From Lantana camara (lineage: Eukaryota; Streptophyta; Magnoliopsida; Lamiales; Verbenaceae): DNA of 64,000 nt. Location: NCBI GenBank assembly GCA_037501455.1, contig CM074857.1, positions 110,951,501 through 111,015,500 of the forward strand, in the 5' to 3' direction. The notes beneath the pieces are model-generated. The model did not search any database. It saw only the letters and a list, made by a program, of their open reading frames with translations, and was not told where the DNA came from. This document shows, in pieces, positions 9,995-23,363 of this stretch (within the stretch, counting starts at the first letter, position 1; each line of letters begins with the position of its first letter). Both the position numbers and the translations under genes were made by a program.

Positions 9995-10216
9995 ATGATA
10001 AATATGTTTAGAAACAGGGATACTGTTAAAAACAGTATCGAAGAGGAATATGATATCCCTCAAAATCTTGATCTTCTTAATAAATGGACTATTCCTAAAA
10101 TAGATCCTACTGTTATTTATAAATTTGGAACTTTTGATAGATTAAGTTTCAAGCATGTGGTTAAAATCATATCTCTAGCTTATTTTAATACTGTAAAATT
10201 ACCATGTACAGTATAA
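9995..10216 (+). pseudogene. N-terminal fragment of the first viral ORF
   Basis: The first ATG after the primer-binding site opens a frame of 73 codons. About the first 54 are viral-looking (KWTIPKIDPTVIYKFGTFD). The rest is translated from the 118-bp repeat that begins at 10159, so the original ORF is cut there. From its position this is the start of the ORF whose end lies at 7807-8061, possibly the movement protein. It is non-functional as it stands. Confidence 0.5.
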
Positions 10217-10276
10217 TGTTTTGACATGGTCTCTACTATCCTTTAATTTTTTGAGTCTTTATTTCCGCCTTAATAA

Positions 10277-10920
10277 TATTTCATTTATATGTATTTTTTA
10301 TATATATTCAAAAATATAAAAGTGATTTTTAATGTTTATATATTTTTTATTTTTTAATATAATATGTATATTTTAATAATAATGTAATTATAATATTTGT
10401 ATTCTTAATATATATAATATGTATATTTTAAATATTATTTTAATATGTAAAGTAGGGGTATTTTGGGTTTATCACATTTTATATTTGACCAAATGGGATG
10501 GAGGAACGGTGTGCAAACATTAAATTAACACAGGATTTTTGTAGCTAATATTCATAATTGAGAGTTTTTTCTGTAAATTGATGCTAATACACGGGGTTAG
10601 ATGTAGTTAACTCATAGTAAAAAGCAAATTGCAAACAATAGCTGAAACCTACTCGGTCAGATAACCCAGGTTTGGTTTGTTAAAAAACCGAATCCGATCC
10701 GGGGATTGGCCCATTTAGACACTCGTATTGAGGCTCCTCGAGCGAATACATTTTATTATAGACAATCCGTCCCTTTGTCATCTTCCTCTTCACTTAACCC
10801 CTTTACCTCCCCATCAGCAAACCCTAACCCTAAATCCCCTCAATTCACCACATTATTCTTCTTCACGCGTCCTGATTCTCCCCAATTTCGTGATTTACGT
10901 AAATTGGTTTTGGGGCAGAC
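10277..10920 (+). other. UPF1 upstream region and 5' untranslated region
   Basis: The first 170 bases are almost pure A/T. The stretch 10700-10920 is more balanced, with CT-rich leader-like sequence before the ATG at 10921. I see no gene, no convincing TATA box and no repeat with clear ends. The transcription start cannot be placed. The viral promoter at 9381 lies about 1.5 kb upstream in the same orientation. Confidence 0.5.
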
Positions 10921-13900
10921 ATGGATCCCCAGGCAAACAATCTTTACGAGACGGCGTCGCAGCCGGACACCGGGAACGACGCCTACACGTTTCTCGAATT
11001 CAACACTCAGGGAGAGGAGGATTTCGATTACCCAGAATTCCAAGAGCTGTCGCAGCCTATTCGATCATCTACCTCCGTTTGGCCCACGCCTTCCGATTCT
11101 GTTTCTGCTACCGATGTTCCTTCACCCTCCGAAGCCTCCCAGTCTTCTGCTAAGCCCAGGGCCAGCGGCAGTGGAGGCGGAAATAACAACAGCGGCGGCA
11201 ATAATACCAGTAATAATAACAGCAAGGAGACAGGGGTAGTGGAGGCGTTGGCAGCAGGGATGAGTGGCCTGAACTTTGAAGATACCGGTGGAGATGATGA
11301 GGTTTTCGAGTATGGGAAGGGAGACTTTACTGAGCATGCTTGCAGGTATTGCGGGGTCACTAACCCCGCATGCGTGGTCAGGTGTAATGTGCCGTCCTGT
11401 AGGAAATGGTTTTGTAATGCGCGAGGGAACACTTCTGGCTCTCACATTGTTAATCATCTGGTGAGTAGTTTGGAGGCCAAACCTTATTTGGATAATCCTT
11501 CTATTTTAAGATATGGGTATATGTAAGTTGAACTGCTTCTAATTGCTGACTAGTGGGCATCTTTTTCCCAATGGAGGGATTGGGTTTAGCTGATCGCCTC
11601 GATTTTCTCTTGATTAAACTGTTATTCCTAAAGGACGTGATAACGGTTGAAAGATTGAGATGTAGATATTACTTTATTTAACTGCGGATTTGGATGAAGT
11701 GGAATGAATGAAGCCTGCTTTTTCACCACTTTTAATAAAGGTGATAAAGTTATCATATGTTGAACGATAAGCACTTTGAATGGAAAGGATTGTAGGCATT
11801 GGTTCACTTTTAATTATGAGTTGGAATGATCCTAATTTAAATGAGATGCCCATTCAACTTGAACTTCTTAATTATATTGGAAAACCCTAAATCTATGTCA
11901 GGAGGATATGATTTCTAATTTTCTATACTACCATCCAAATAAGTTTTTTGCTACATGTAGGAGTTCTGATGGAATCACACTTTAGTATAGCACATTTAAT
12001 GGAAACTTAAGGAATTGATTATTCTTAGAGCTTTGACAATACACGTCTGGGTATGTTTCTGCCCTAAACACCCAGATTCAAGTCAAAGCAACATTATTCC
12101 CCTCCCAAAATAAGCAAGATGGCCTGCAGGATGAGTATTCATGGTTGTAATCAGAAGTAAGAAGTGATCTATGTGGTGTGCATGGCAACTCCTATCCTAC
12201 ACTTTTGCACTTGGCATGTGAATCTTGAGGCTTATTTCTATAGTCATTTATTTCTAATTTTCTGGAGAGAAGGCAGAATCCCAGTACTTGGGCTTTCAAT
12301 CGTTCATCGAGAATTTACATGGTCATGGAAAGACCACCAACAATGTATAGTAATTGTTACTCGAGGATTGTTTGTAATGTTAGTTATTGATCTGTATCTT
12401 TCAATAAGACATTGTCCTCTTTGGTTATCCCCATTTATGTTATTTGTTATATTATTTGTGAGATTTTCTGGTTTTTTGTCGTGTCTGCTCTATGTAAAGT
12501 ATATATGGGTGGTTTAAATTGAATTTCTGCGATGGTGCTTTTATTCTCTGACTTAATTTGCACTGATCCATCTAAGGTGAGAGCAAAGCACAAGGAAGTT
12601 TGTCTTCACAAGGACAGTCCCCTGGGAGAAACCATTCTTGAGTGTTATAACTGTGGCTGTCGAAACGTTTTCCTTCTTGGATTCATTTCTGCAAAGACAG
12701 AAAGTGTTGTTGTTCTGCTCTGTAGGGAACCCTGTCTTAGTGTTAATGCGTTGAAGGACATGAACTGGGACCTGAGTCAGTGGTGCCCCCTTATTGATGA
12801 TAGATGTTTCTTGCAATGGCTGCTAAAGGTTGGGCGTGCTTTTAAGTTATATATCCTGTACTATCACAAAAATTCACATTCCTATTTTGGATTCCTTATC
12901 TGTTGCAAAATGCAGGTCCCATCTGAACAAGAACAGTTGCGGGCTCGACAAATTAGTGCCCAACAGATAAACAAAATTGAAGAGCTTTGGAAGACAAATC
13001 CTGATGCTACCTTGGAAGATCTTGAGAAGCCTGGTGTGGATGATGAGCCTCAACCCGTAGCTTTGAAGTATGAAGATGCTTATCAGGTGCTTGTAGTGAG
13101 ATTTGGCGATCTTAGTTAATTGATTGCAGTCGAGCTTTTTGTTTAGTCAGTATTGCCTTGGCTAATAATATTCCTGTGATATTTCCTCTCCAGTATCAAA
13201 ATGTTTTCGCACCACTCATCAAGCTTGAAGCTGACTATGATAAGGTATGAACACCCTGTTTTACTATGCTTTTGTACTGGCTCCCAAAACCCCAGTGCAA
13301 AATAATACTCCCTCATGGCTGACGTCCAACTTTGGACGTCCAAGTTAATTGAGAGCTGAGAAAGGGAATGCTTTAGATTTTCTACGTCCTTGCCGCAGAA
13401 ATCTTGAGAGTTAGTTGGGACTTGGGTCACATAATCTCTTTGAGTGAGAGAGGTTTGTAAACAAATTTATCATTTTAGAATGGGACATTATTTGTGGGAG
13501 ATCTTATAAGTCACATATTACGGGTGTAACTTTGTATCTGGTTCTAGCATTTGATGAAGAAAATGGAGCAGTGTAACAAAATTGAAGACATTTTGCACCC
13601 ATTTCCTTCATCCTAAAAATGTCATTTTTAGACTGAACAGTTAAGTGTTTTGATATATAGTCACTGAAGATTAATTGTATAAAGTCTCCCGAAATTGAAT
13701 TTCATAATCTTCCATGTTTCTTTCAAAATCAAATAGAGGAAAGGGTTATACCTGTTGTCGTAACTGCTACCTGCAATCCAAGATAAGCATAGTACGGGGA
13801 GTGATATGATCTAGAGTTATAATTTCATTTGTTATGCGACAGATGATGAAAGAGTCTCAAAGCAAAGACAATATCACGATTCGATGGGATATCGGTCTTA

Positions 13901-16900
13901 ACAAGAAACGCATTGCTTATTTTGTGTTTCCAAAGGTAAAATTTTCACAGTTTTTTAATGCAACTTTTTTCCATTGTTGTTTTGATAAAGAATCAATATT
14001 CCCTGTAGGAAGATAATGAGATACGCCTTGTTCCTGGGGATGAATTACGGCTGCGTTATTCAGGTGATGCGGCCCATCCCTCGTGGCAGTCCGTTGGTCA
14101 TGTGGTATGACATTTTTCTTTGAGATATTATTCCTTTTCATTTGGTAAGGTTTTATAGTTAGCATATTGGTGGTCTCTTGAATATACAAAACTTGCATGA
14201 TGAGGCTCAGGAAATGGTTCTCATTTTCACATGATTACCGGTGGGTCTGATTCATGATGATTTGAAAGAGATCTATTTTATCTTTTAAAATATATTGAGA
14301 GTTGTTTTTTCTTCTCAGATAAAATTGACTGCACAAGAGGAGGTTGCCCTTGAGCTTGGTGCTAGTCAGGTATCTTCTATGTCAGCTACTGTTGTCTTTA
14401 TTCCTTACCAAAAGTGAATACATCTGACGGAACATGTTCTAGCAGGGGGTTCCTGTTGATGTGAACCATGGTTTTAGTGTTGACTTTGTTTGGAAGAGTA
14501 CAAGTTTTGACCGGATGCAGGGGGCCATGAAAACTTTTGCGGTTGATGAAACCAGTGTCAGTGGGTCAGTGAAAAATTCCTCTTTTTTCTTTTTTTTTTA
14601 ATGATAAATGTATTCATTACTTGTTTCATGAAATAGTAAGAATAAGAAATTAAGTTCTCATGACTATCCACACTTGTGTAAACTCGTATTGAAATGCTTG
14701 TTTAGCCTGGCAGTTTATTTCACTAAGAAATTATGATTAGCTATCTATATCAGTCTGCATTTGTTTTTGTTTTTCCCTTCTATTCGTGTGATTTTAAAGA
14801 GGGGAGTGAGGGTGTAATGGGAGAAATGGGTTGCTAGTTGTTTTCGCTCTCATAGTTCTTTTTGTATACGGACTAGTTTATCAATTAACATATTCACCCA
14901 CTGTATGATTCTGTCATTTATTTAACTTAAGTGCTGCATACATTCAGGTACATTTATCATCATCTTCTTGGCCATGAAGTTGAGATGCAGATGGTTCGTA
15001 ATACTTTGCCTCGTCGTTTTGGGGCACCAGGTCTCCCAGAACTTAATGCATCACAGGTATAGTTATATATCTTTGATATATTCTTTAAGTTATGTCTTAC
15101 CTAGGTTGGAAGCTTTCTTAGTATTTGTATAGTTTTTCTCATTCTTCTTCTTCTTCCAGGTTGTCTGAATTTACTATGCATATTGAGTTTTTTCCTCAAT
15201 GAGTAGATGGGAGAGTTAATAATGTTAGGCAAATAATATTTAAATGTATAAATATTCCACAAGTGATATGTTAATGATTCAGATTTATCTTGCTGTATTC
15301 ATTGTTTTTCACCCTTCTCGTTACTTTCCAATACTTGCAGGTTTTTGCTGTCAAAAGTGTCCTACAAAAACCTATTAGTCTCATCCAAGGTCCACCAGGA
15401 ACTGGTAAAACTGTGACATCTGCTGCAATCGTTTATCACATGGCAAAACAAGGCCAAGGCCAGGTGCAATAATTTCTATTATCTGTGTTTTGTGTCAAGC
15501 TCTATAGCCTATTTTCTTTCTTGTTTGCTCATTTCATTTTCCCCATTCAGGTTTTGGTCTGTGCTCCTAGTAATGTGGCTGTGGATCAGCTAGCTGAAAA
15601 GATAAGTGCTACTGGTTTAAAGGTTCGGATATTGCCTCTCCCAAGTGATTATTTCCAAATGAATATCTAATATACACGATTCTCAAAATTTAATATTGAC
15701 AGTTTAGAAGATCAATTAACATGTTTCCTTTCTCAAGTATGAGATTCTCCTTTTATCCTTTTCATGTGTAGATCTATTTATTTGTTTTCTTTCATGATAA
15801 GGTTGTGAGACTTTGTGCTAAATCAAGGGAAGCTGTTAGTTCTCCTGTTGAGCATTTAACCTTGCACTATCAGGTGTGGTTGATTTTCGAATTTTATATT
15901 ATTTTGTGAGATCCATTTATCATCTGGTACATGTAGTTCCTTGAGTTATATGACTTATGTTATGCACATCCAAAGGGTGTTCACTGACATTTACGCCTTT
16001 TCTTTATTTGTTCACAGGTTAGGCATCTGGATACATCCGAAAAGAGTGAACTTCACAAGTTGCAGCAACTGAAAGATGAACAAGGTGTGTTAACTGGACT
16101 TCCTTTCACTTGTTGTGTTGTCTCTAACTGTTTGTCCGTCTCAAGTGGGGTTTGAATTCTTGGCATTGGTTTGATTTCGTGCTGTGGTTTCAGTTGGTTT
16201 CTTATAAATCAGTAGAATGGAGACAAATGAATGTTCATTTCTTGTTCAGTTTACACTTAATCGAAAAATGGACCCCACACTGCTTAAAGTTTCTTGTCTT
16301 TTAACCTGTTCCACATTAGAAGACATGGATCAGTTGCTTTACCTTCATTTATTGGTTTTGTATTATTAGTTAGATGCAGAATGCTGGTTTCATTTTCATC
16401 TTTTCTCCATCTTGAGTGTGCAATATTGAGTTTTTTCTCATGCCTTGTAAACATTGCAGGAGAATTATCCAGCAGTGATGAAAAAAAATATAAGGCGCTC
16501 AAGCGAGCCACTGAAAGGGAAATATCTCAGAGTGCTGATGTTATCTGTTGCACTTGTGTTGGAGCTGGGGATCCTCGGTTAGCAAATTTTAGATTTCGTC
16601 AGGTACAATGCATAGTTTCAAACTTTACAACTCTGTTGATGTGTTCTTTCTTTCTTTCATTCTTTCTGTTGGGGGCTGTTTGTTTGATTAGTGTAACCTG
16701 GGTTTTCTATATCATTTTTAGGTTCTTATTGATGAATCCACTCAAGCCATGGAGCCTGAGTGTCTTATCCCTTTGGTTCTTGGAGCAAAGCAGGTAACTA
16801 AAGCAGTTAGGTTTATATATATTTGATATGTTATCTTAACTCTAATAGAAAGAGTGTTGCAGGTTGTTCTAGTTGGAGACCATTGCCAGCTTGGTCCTGT

Positions 16901-19900
16901 CATTATGTGCAAGAAAGCTGCTCGGGCTGGTTTAGCCCAATCATTGTTTGAACGACTTGTGCTACTTGGTGTAAAGCCAATTAGATTACAGGTGATTGTT
17001 ATAGTTCCTTTTGCATCTATCAGAGCCAAAATTATCTAAGCATGTCTGAAATTGTTTAAGTTACTGAAATCTGTAGTTAAATTACACTAGTAATTTGGCA
17101 CACTCGTTGCTTGTGCAGATTAAAATATTCTATTATTTAAAATATATTGAAATTAATTTTTATATTAATATATATTTTATCATTATTTTTAATATAATTA
17201 TTAAATTAATATAGATAAATAAATAAATAAATAGCATAAAAGAATAAAACACCAAACAATAATATCTTTGGAAAAAAAAAATTATATCAAAAAGAAAAGA
17301 AAAAGAATTGAAATGAGTTGAGAGAAAAGATAAGTTAAAAAAATGTAATAGAAGAAATAAATAAAAAGAAAAGAAGAGAGAAAAATGTAAGAGAAGAAAA
17401 TGGATAAAAGATAAATAAATAAAAAGAAAAAGAGGACACCAAGAGACCAAAACGGTTACTACTTGGGTCTCTCGCTTAATATATAGTATAGATGAAACTT
17501 TAGGATGTCTGCTTACTGCATAGTTTCCCAAAATCCAGTTCACTCTCCCTTCTGTTGTGTTTGTGTGTATTAGTCAACTTCCAAAACCAAGAAGAAAGAC
17601 AAATAGATAAAAATGTCTTCTACTTCTTGATGAATACTGTATTTTGCTCTTTGCAGTCTCTGGTCACTGTTTGATTTAAATTCATATCTACAATAGCACG
17701 CATTAGGTCAAACCTGAAGGTATACCAGCGGAAGATTTTGTAACTTATAAAGCATTAAGGGAAGTTTGTAGAGTTTAGGCCAAACTTCATGGTGCAAGTG
17801 GCAAGTATCCGACATAATTATAAGCATTCTATATTAATATTGAAACATTCCACATGAATACCAATAATTTATTGTTCCTGTGTGGGATCCATAGCTATTA
17901 ACTGGCTGCTCAATTATATTATTTGCCCTTAAAGCAAAAAGCACACATTTCAATCCAAAAAATAATGCCGGCACATATCAAATCATGCCCTAGAGAGGTT
18001 ACAAATATTAACTTTGGTACATTATGTCCATAAATACAAGTCAGTCATGCGATTATTCAATTAGCATAAGGTTGCCCATCACCTATGCATTTCCTGAGGG
18101 ACAGCGAATGAATTTGTTCGATGTTCGACGTATAACAGTTGGGTATTTGTTTGATGTGTAACAGTTGGGTATATGTTATCCAAAGTGCAAAGTCCAAACA
18201 TAGAGAATTTACCTATCATTTTATAATACCTTGAGGAATGACACAGGTTATTTCCTTTTATAAGCAGAAAACGGATTAGCAGTGTAATTTGATTTGCCAA
18301 ACATAAATAGGTTTTGTTGTAGACATTCAACTTCTACCTATAACTAGTACAAACATCAAAGGATGATGTAATTATCCAATTCAAAATATGAAATACTCAT
18401 TTGGTGGATGTGGAGAACATCTGATAGTTGCTATACCCATGCAGTTCAGTTACATATGCATGCCACAGAAAACTTTTCCATTACGCTGGACTAGTCTAAA
18501 CAGTAGAGCCATGTGTTATTAGTTGTGTTCTCACATTATTCTTCGCATGCTGGTGTTAGAAACTTTTTACCTTATTGTCTTTGGATTATTTCCAGGTTCA
18601 ATATAGGATGCATCCTGCTCTTTCAGAGTTTCCATCTAACAGCTTTTATGAAGGCACTCTTCAAAATGGAGTGACGATTAATGAAAGGCAATCACCTGGC
18701 ATTGATTTCCCTTGGCCAGTGCCGAATCGTCCCATGTTCTTCTATGTCCAGGTATATTGGATTGCTTTATGTGGTATGGTATGTATATGTTGGAAGATCA
18801 GCCGATGGTGCCTAGACATCCATTTCAGAATTATCATTTTGGTTAATTATGTACTTTTTGCTGAAATGAAAAGGATCATATTTCTTGTTTGTATTGCCTA
18901 TGCTGCTCCGCATTACTGTATTTTGGAGATTGAGCCTGTCCTGTACATATCGCGTCTTTAATCTTTTGGCTTCTAATGGGAATATTTGCCAAGAGGTTGA
19001 ATCAGAAACCATATATATATATACCTTTTATTAGATGTTCAAGAAGATGGCATACTTTATACTACTTATTCTCCCTCACATTTTAGTTCCTGAAAGATCT
19101 GTTAAATGATTTGTATAGATGGGACAAGAGGAGATAAGTGCTAGTGGAACGTCATACCTAAACAGGACTGAGGCTGCAAATGTCGAGAAGATTGTGACTA
19201 CTTTTTTGAAGAGTGGTGTTGTTCCTAGTCAGGTTCACTTAGGCCTCTCTGGTATTTAGGGTTTGCCACATCACTCCTGTTTTTATTTTGAGAAAATGAT
19301 TTTTATATGTTGCATGTTACAGATTGGTGTTATAACACCTTATGAAGGCCAGCGTGCTTACATTGTGAATTATATGTCTCGAAATGGTGCTCTGCGGCAG
19401 CAATTATACAAAGAAATTGAGGTAATACGCAATATTGTTACGGTCATTTTGTAAAATTTTCCTGAGGTAGAAGCTGAACTGATATATCGCATTCTCAGGT
19501 CGCAAGCGTAGATTCATTTCAGGGGCGGGAAAAAGACTATATAATTTTGTCCTGTGTGAGGAGTAATGAACATCAGGTGCCTACATAAGCTTGTGTGGCG
19601 TATTCACCTTACTGCACTTTGCCTCTCATATTTTTCGGCTCAAGCCTTTGGTGTTATTGGCATGTACATGATTGGTTTGGTTATCTATTGAGTATTGACC
19701 CATTAGGGTAGATTAGTTTTATTTTATGCTTTTTCTAAGATTAGTTGTGTGACCATTGGATTTGTTATTCACCTTCTTGACCGAGTGTAATATTTCCCCT
19801 TTTCTTTCTTAACTAAGCAACAATCTACTGCCCACCTCTTTTTTACAAGCATATTTCATCCCTCTTGTTTTACATTCTATCTTCAAGCATGATGGATTTC

Positions 19901-22900
19901 AATTGGCCGATTGTCCATTTGACATTTCCTTCATTCTCCTTATTGTCTAGTTCATGTTTATTAACAATATTATTTGTTGCACCCATCAACATCTGGCTCA
20001 CCCTAACCCAATCAAGATTTACCCGGAATGATTTGATTTGCACATGAATTTGAAGAGTGATATTTTAGCATCTAATCTAGGTTTTGGGAGTGTAAATGGA
20101 AATTATGGCAGGCCCTAATCAAGTTACCTAACAATTCATTGGAGTGGTTCAACCCTAATCCAGCAAACCTTGTCCTGCTACTATATGAGCAGTATTTTGC
20201 AAGTTTCTTTTAGCATAGATCATCTTTTTAGTTTTCACTATCAATTGGTTTTGGACTTCTCAATCTGTTCCAGTCTTCATCCCGGTCTTAGAGATAATCT
20301 AGGCCCATATATATTGCTTTCTTGAAAAACCACTTGCTCTTGTGTACCAGATACTCTAGGCCCATATGTATTGTTTTGCTGAAAAACCACTTGCTCTTGT
20401 GGCTATAGCACACTTGTCTGCAATGATCTTAATCTAATATTATATTTATTCAGGGCATTGGTTTCCTCAATGATCCACGCCGGCTTAATGTTGCCCTCAC
20501 ACGTGCTCGTTATGGAATTGTTATCTTGGGAAACCCTAAAGTTTTAAGTAAGCAGCCTCTATGGAATGGCTTATTAACACACTATAAGGTATATGCCTTT
20601 TCTATGTCTTCTTTTTGCACCAGATAAAGAAATATTGTAGTAATAACTTGTTTGGGTAGAATATGCTCCTCCATACTTACTATCAGTTGATTAGCTTGGT
20701 GAATCGTTCACAATCCTCAGATTATCTCATTTTACAAGCATGCGGCAACAATTTATAATGGGCGGTTCTTTCTGGATTTGGTTCTTGTAGGAACATGAGT
20801 GCTTGGTTGAAGGACCTTTGAATAATCTGAAGCAGAGTATGGTTCAATTTCAGAAGCCCAAAAAGGTGGGCATTGTATTACTTAACTTTTTAAGTCATGT
20901 TTTGCCTACTGTTCCTTTACATGCATCATATATTTTGGGTGCTTTGACATGGCTTATGCGGTTACTGTGGCTCAGATATACAATGAGCGAAGACTTTTTT
21001 ATGGTGGTGGGCCAGGAATTGTTCCCAGTGATACTTTTGGGTCTGCTAGCTCAGGCCCAAGTACTGATAGGAGGGGTCCTCGCTCTAGGGGTATGTTGCT
21101 CCTGCTAGTCTCTTTACATAATAGGATCTATCAGTATATTTACATTTTCATCATGAAATGTATATATGTATGCAGCTAGGAATAGCATCCCCAAACTATT
21201 CTCTTGTGAAAAATTATAATACCTGGACATAGTTATTCTTGCAAACTGGATATTGAATGCTTTATTCTTGAAGCAGGTCCTTACATGCCACCTGGCCCAC
21301 CCAATGGTGCTCACAAACCTGGTGTTCACCCTTCAGGTTATGCACTACCTCGAGTTCCCATTCCTCCATACCATGGAGGCCCTCCATCACAGCCATATGC
21401 CATTCCAACTAGAGGTGTACATGGACCTGTTGGAGCTGTTCCTCAAATTCCACAACCTGGTAGTCGAGGATTTGGTGCTGGGCGAGGGAATTCCAATTCC
21501 AGTGCACCCATTGGTAGCCATCTCCCTCACCAACAAGGCACTCAAACCCCAATAGGAAATCATGCATCTAACTTCAATTTCCCATCAATGGAGAATGCTA
21601 GTAGCCAGCCAACTGTGGGTGGACCACTGTCTCAACCTGGTTATTCTAATGTTAGTTTCATTATAAATTTATTTATTCTTGCGTAATATTTGTGTTATGT
21701 GAATTTGATTTGATAAAAAAAATAAAAATGAAATATATCTTTTGCGATCTGCAGGTGACGGGTCAAGGACCAAGCCAAACATACAGGGATGGATTCTCAA
21801 TTGGTGGAATGTCTCAGGTAATTTATTTGTTGGACATGTTGAATGGTTCCTACACTTCTTCATGGTTTCTTTATGCTTGTTATTTCGGTATGATGCAGGA
21901 TTTCTTGGGTGAAGATTTTAAAAGTCAGGGATCACATATCCCCTATAATGTTACTGAGTTCTCTACTCAGGTTTGTTCAATCTTAGTGTTTGTTTTCAGC
22001 AGCATCTATTTGCTTTTAGCTGGAGTTTTTGCATACTGATATCTTTCATGGCACTAAACCATTGTGTAAGGAACCTTTTTTGATCAACTCATGATAGTTC
22101 CATGTCATGTAACTCTCTAGGCATCTCAGAGTGGGTATGCTGTTGACTACATTACACAAGGGGCTCAAGGTGGATTTCCTGGGAGCTTTCTGAACCAGAA
22201 CTCTCAAGCTGGTTATGCTCGATTTGGCCCGGGAAATGATTATATGTCTCAGGTCTGAATAGAAAGTTTGTATTTCACTTTTGCATGCTCGAGCATCTCC
22301 TTTGCTCGATGAAACTCTAATGTGTTATTTGAGATTATTGTTCTCCTCTATGATGGATGGAAGGTAGTGTTTCAGTCTCATTATTGATTGATGTAGCTAA
22401 CTTCAGGAAATGAAATGAGATTCCCTTAATTTTAACTTTTCATTGGGAGAATTATCCATGTGTTTAGAAGATAGTTTATTTAAGGATGGCTGTTGTATAA
22501 TCTCTTCTTCTCATATGATGGGGGCCAGTAAAGTTTAGTAAATGTTATCTTAATGCTTTCAAAAATAAATATACATGTTTTTCATATGCTTGTGCATGCA
22601 GCTGTTATACATGCTTGCTACTTTGATTTTTCTTTTAAGTGAAATTTTTTACTGAAGCTTACATTCGATTTGAATAACAAAAAATAGGATTTACCTGCTG
22701 AATAGATGGTCATAATCGTCTTTTGAGTAATATGTTAGGTAGTGGTCAAACGAGGGATTGTATTTACGAGAAATTCTTTGTCTGGAGGTTAACTGTGATC
22801 CTCCGGGTGATGAAAATTCCCTGTTCTCCAATATCATGGGTTTAATAGTACCCCCACTTAATTTGTTTGTCTTCATTTGCTTTTCTATATGGGATTGTTA

Positions 22901-23363
22901 ACAACATTATTTATTCCAGGAGTATATGGCCCATGGTTCACAAGGGTTATTTACACAGGCCCCATTCAATGATCAATCTCAAGATGAGGCATCACAAAAC
23001 CAATTTGGTATGGCCAGTGCCAATCCACTTCAGTCTCAGGTTTTCTTTTTTCCCTTTATCCTACTATTTTCTGGTTGAAACTTGAAAGCAACTTTTTGAT
23101 GTTGCAGAGATTTCCATAATGTTTCTCTTGTGCGAATTAGTCTTCCGAATTACCTCTTTTCTAAGGCTGATTCCATCATTCCTCCTTGATTTAATCAATG
23201 AATTCTCTTGCTTTTTTGTTTACAGAGTTTGCTGAATCCCCTTTACTCTCAACCATTTGCTCACTACAACACACCACCACTAAATGTGCAAAATTCTCAG
23301 CAGCAGCATTCATCTCAGCCGGCTCAAGGGTCCCAGAATCAGAAGCTCCACTACAATGGTTAG
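10921..23363 (+). CDS. UPF1: UPF1 RNA helicase of nonsense-mediated mRNA decay
   Basis: ATP-dependent SF1 helicase that marks premature-stop mRNAs for decay. 29 exons: 10921-11460, 12577-12828, 12916-13086, 13194-13244, 13843-13935, 14009-14104, 14319-14369, 14446-14564, 14948-15056, 15341-15463, 15551-15622, 15802-15873, 16018-16084, 16460-16602, 16722-16793, 16863-16991, 18596-18751, 19119-19232, 19323-19421, 19499-19576, 20454-20588, 20791-20865, 20976-21090, 21277-21650, 21755-21817, 21899-21970, 22121-22252, 22920-23039, 23226-23363. The sum is 1277 codons with stop, close to Arabidopsis UPF1 (1254 aa). The Cys/His zinc domain that binds UPF2 starts near residue 141 ([11 protein letters not shown]). 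Walker A is GPPGTGKT (511-518), motif II is DEST (657-660), and [11 protein letters not shown] lies near 880. The C-terminal third is Gly/Pro rich with many SQ phosphorylation motifs. All exon phases agree. Confidence 0.97.
17087..17492 (+). repeat. Dispersed repeat in UPF1 intron 16
   Basis: An AT-rich and then purine-rich block inside the longest UPF1 intron (16992-18595). Its first 100 bases (GGCACACTCGTTGCTTGTGC followed by AT-rich DNA) recur in reverse orientation in a LON2 intron at 53263-53357. GCACA and TGTGC flank a small loop. It ends near a TTAATATATAGTATAGAT string. The class is unknown, probably a non-autonomous element. Confidence 0.5.
20298..20401 (+). repeat. Imperfect 57-bp tandem duplication in UPF1 intron 20
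   Basis: Positions 20298-20344 recur at 20355-20401 with a few changes. Both contain TCTAGGCCCATAT and AAAAACCACTTGCTCTTGTG. It is intronic and no function is apparent. Confidence 0.75.

Larger units (their letters stand above)
1..10276. mobile_element. Rearranged endogenous pararetrovirus locus (Caulimoviridae)
   Basis: The locus carries caulimovirid genes (zinc-knuckle coat region, aspartic protease, reverse transcriptase and RNase H in one frame), no integrase and no long terminal repeats, plus a plant initiator-Met tRNA primer-binding site at 9932-9948. These features together separate it from Ty3/gypsy elements. In viral sense the core reads from about 8061 down to 821: end of the first ORF, polyprotein, a broken ORF, a 450-codon ORF, then the intergenic promoter region. 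It is not a simple integrated genome. The 3' viral segment is present twice as inverted arms, a second RT fragment lies at the left, and a short direct repeat lies at the right. The left edge continues outside the window. The genus cannot be fixed by eye. Confidence 0.9.
9799..10276 (+). repeat. 118-bp direct repeat bracketing the primer-binding site
   Basis: Positions 9799-9916 and 10159-10276 are the same 118 bases, offset by 360. The 5' copy lies in the intergenic region and ends 15 bases before the primer-binding site. The 3' copy abuts first-ORF sequence on its left and non-viral AT-rich DNA on its right. The repeat resembles a short terminal redundancy made during integration or template switching rather than an LTR. 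Confidence 0.88.

Noticed and set aside
1..10276. A Ty3/gypsy LTR retrotransposon
   Set aside because: There is no integrase after RNase H and no LTRs. The RT motifs and ATGA-coupled ORFs are those of caulimovirids. The only direct repeat is 118 bp.
11028..11457. Two minus-strand ORFs over UPF1 exon 1
   Set aside because: They are shadows of the biased codon composition of the UPF1 N-terminus (Ser, Gly and Asn runs).
20298..20401. Tandem copies as a regulatory repeat or CRISPR-like array
   Set aside because: There are only two imperfect copies, in an intron, with no regular spacers.
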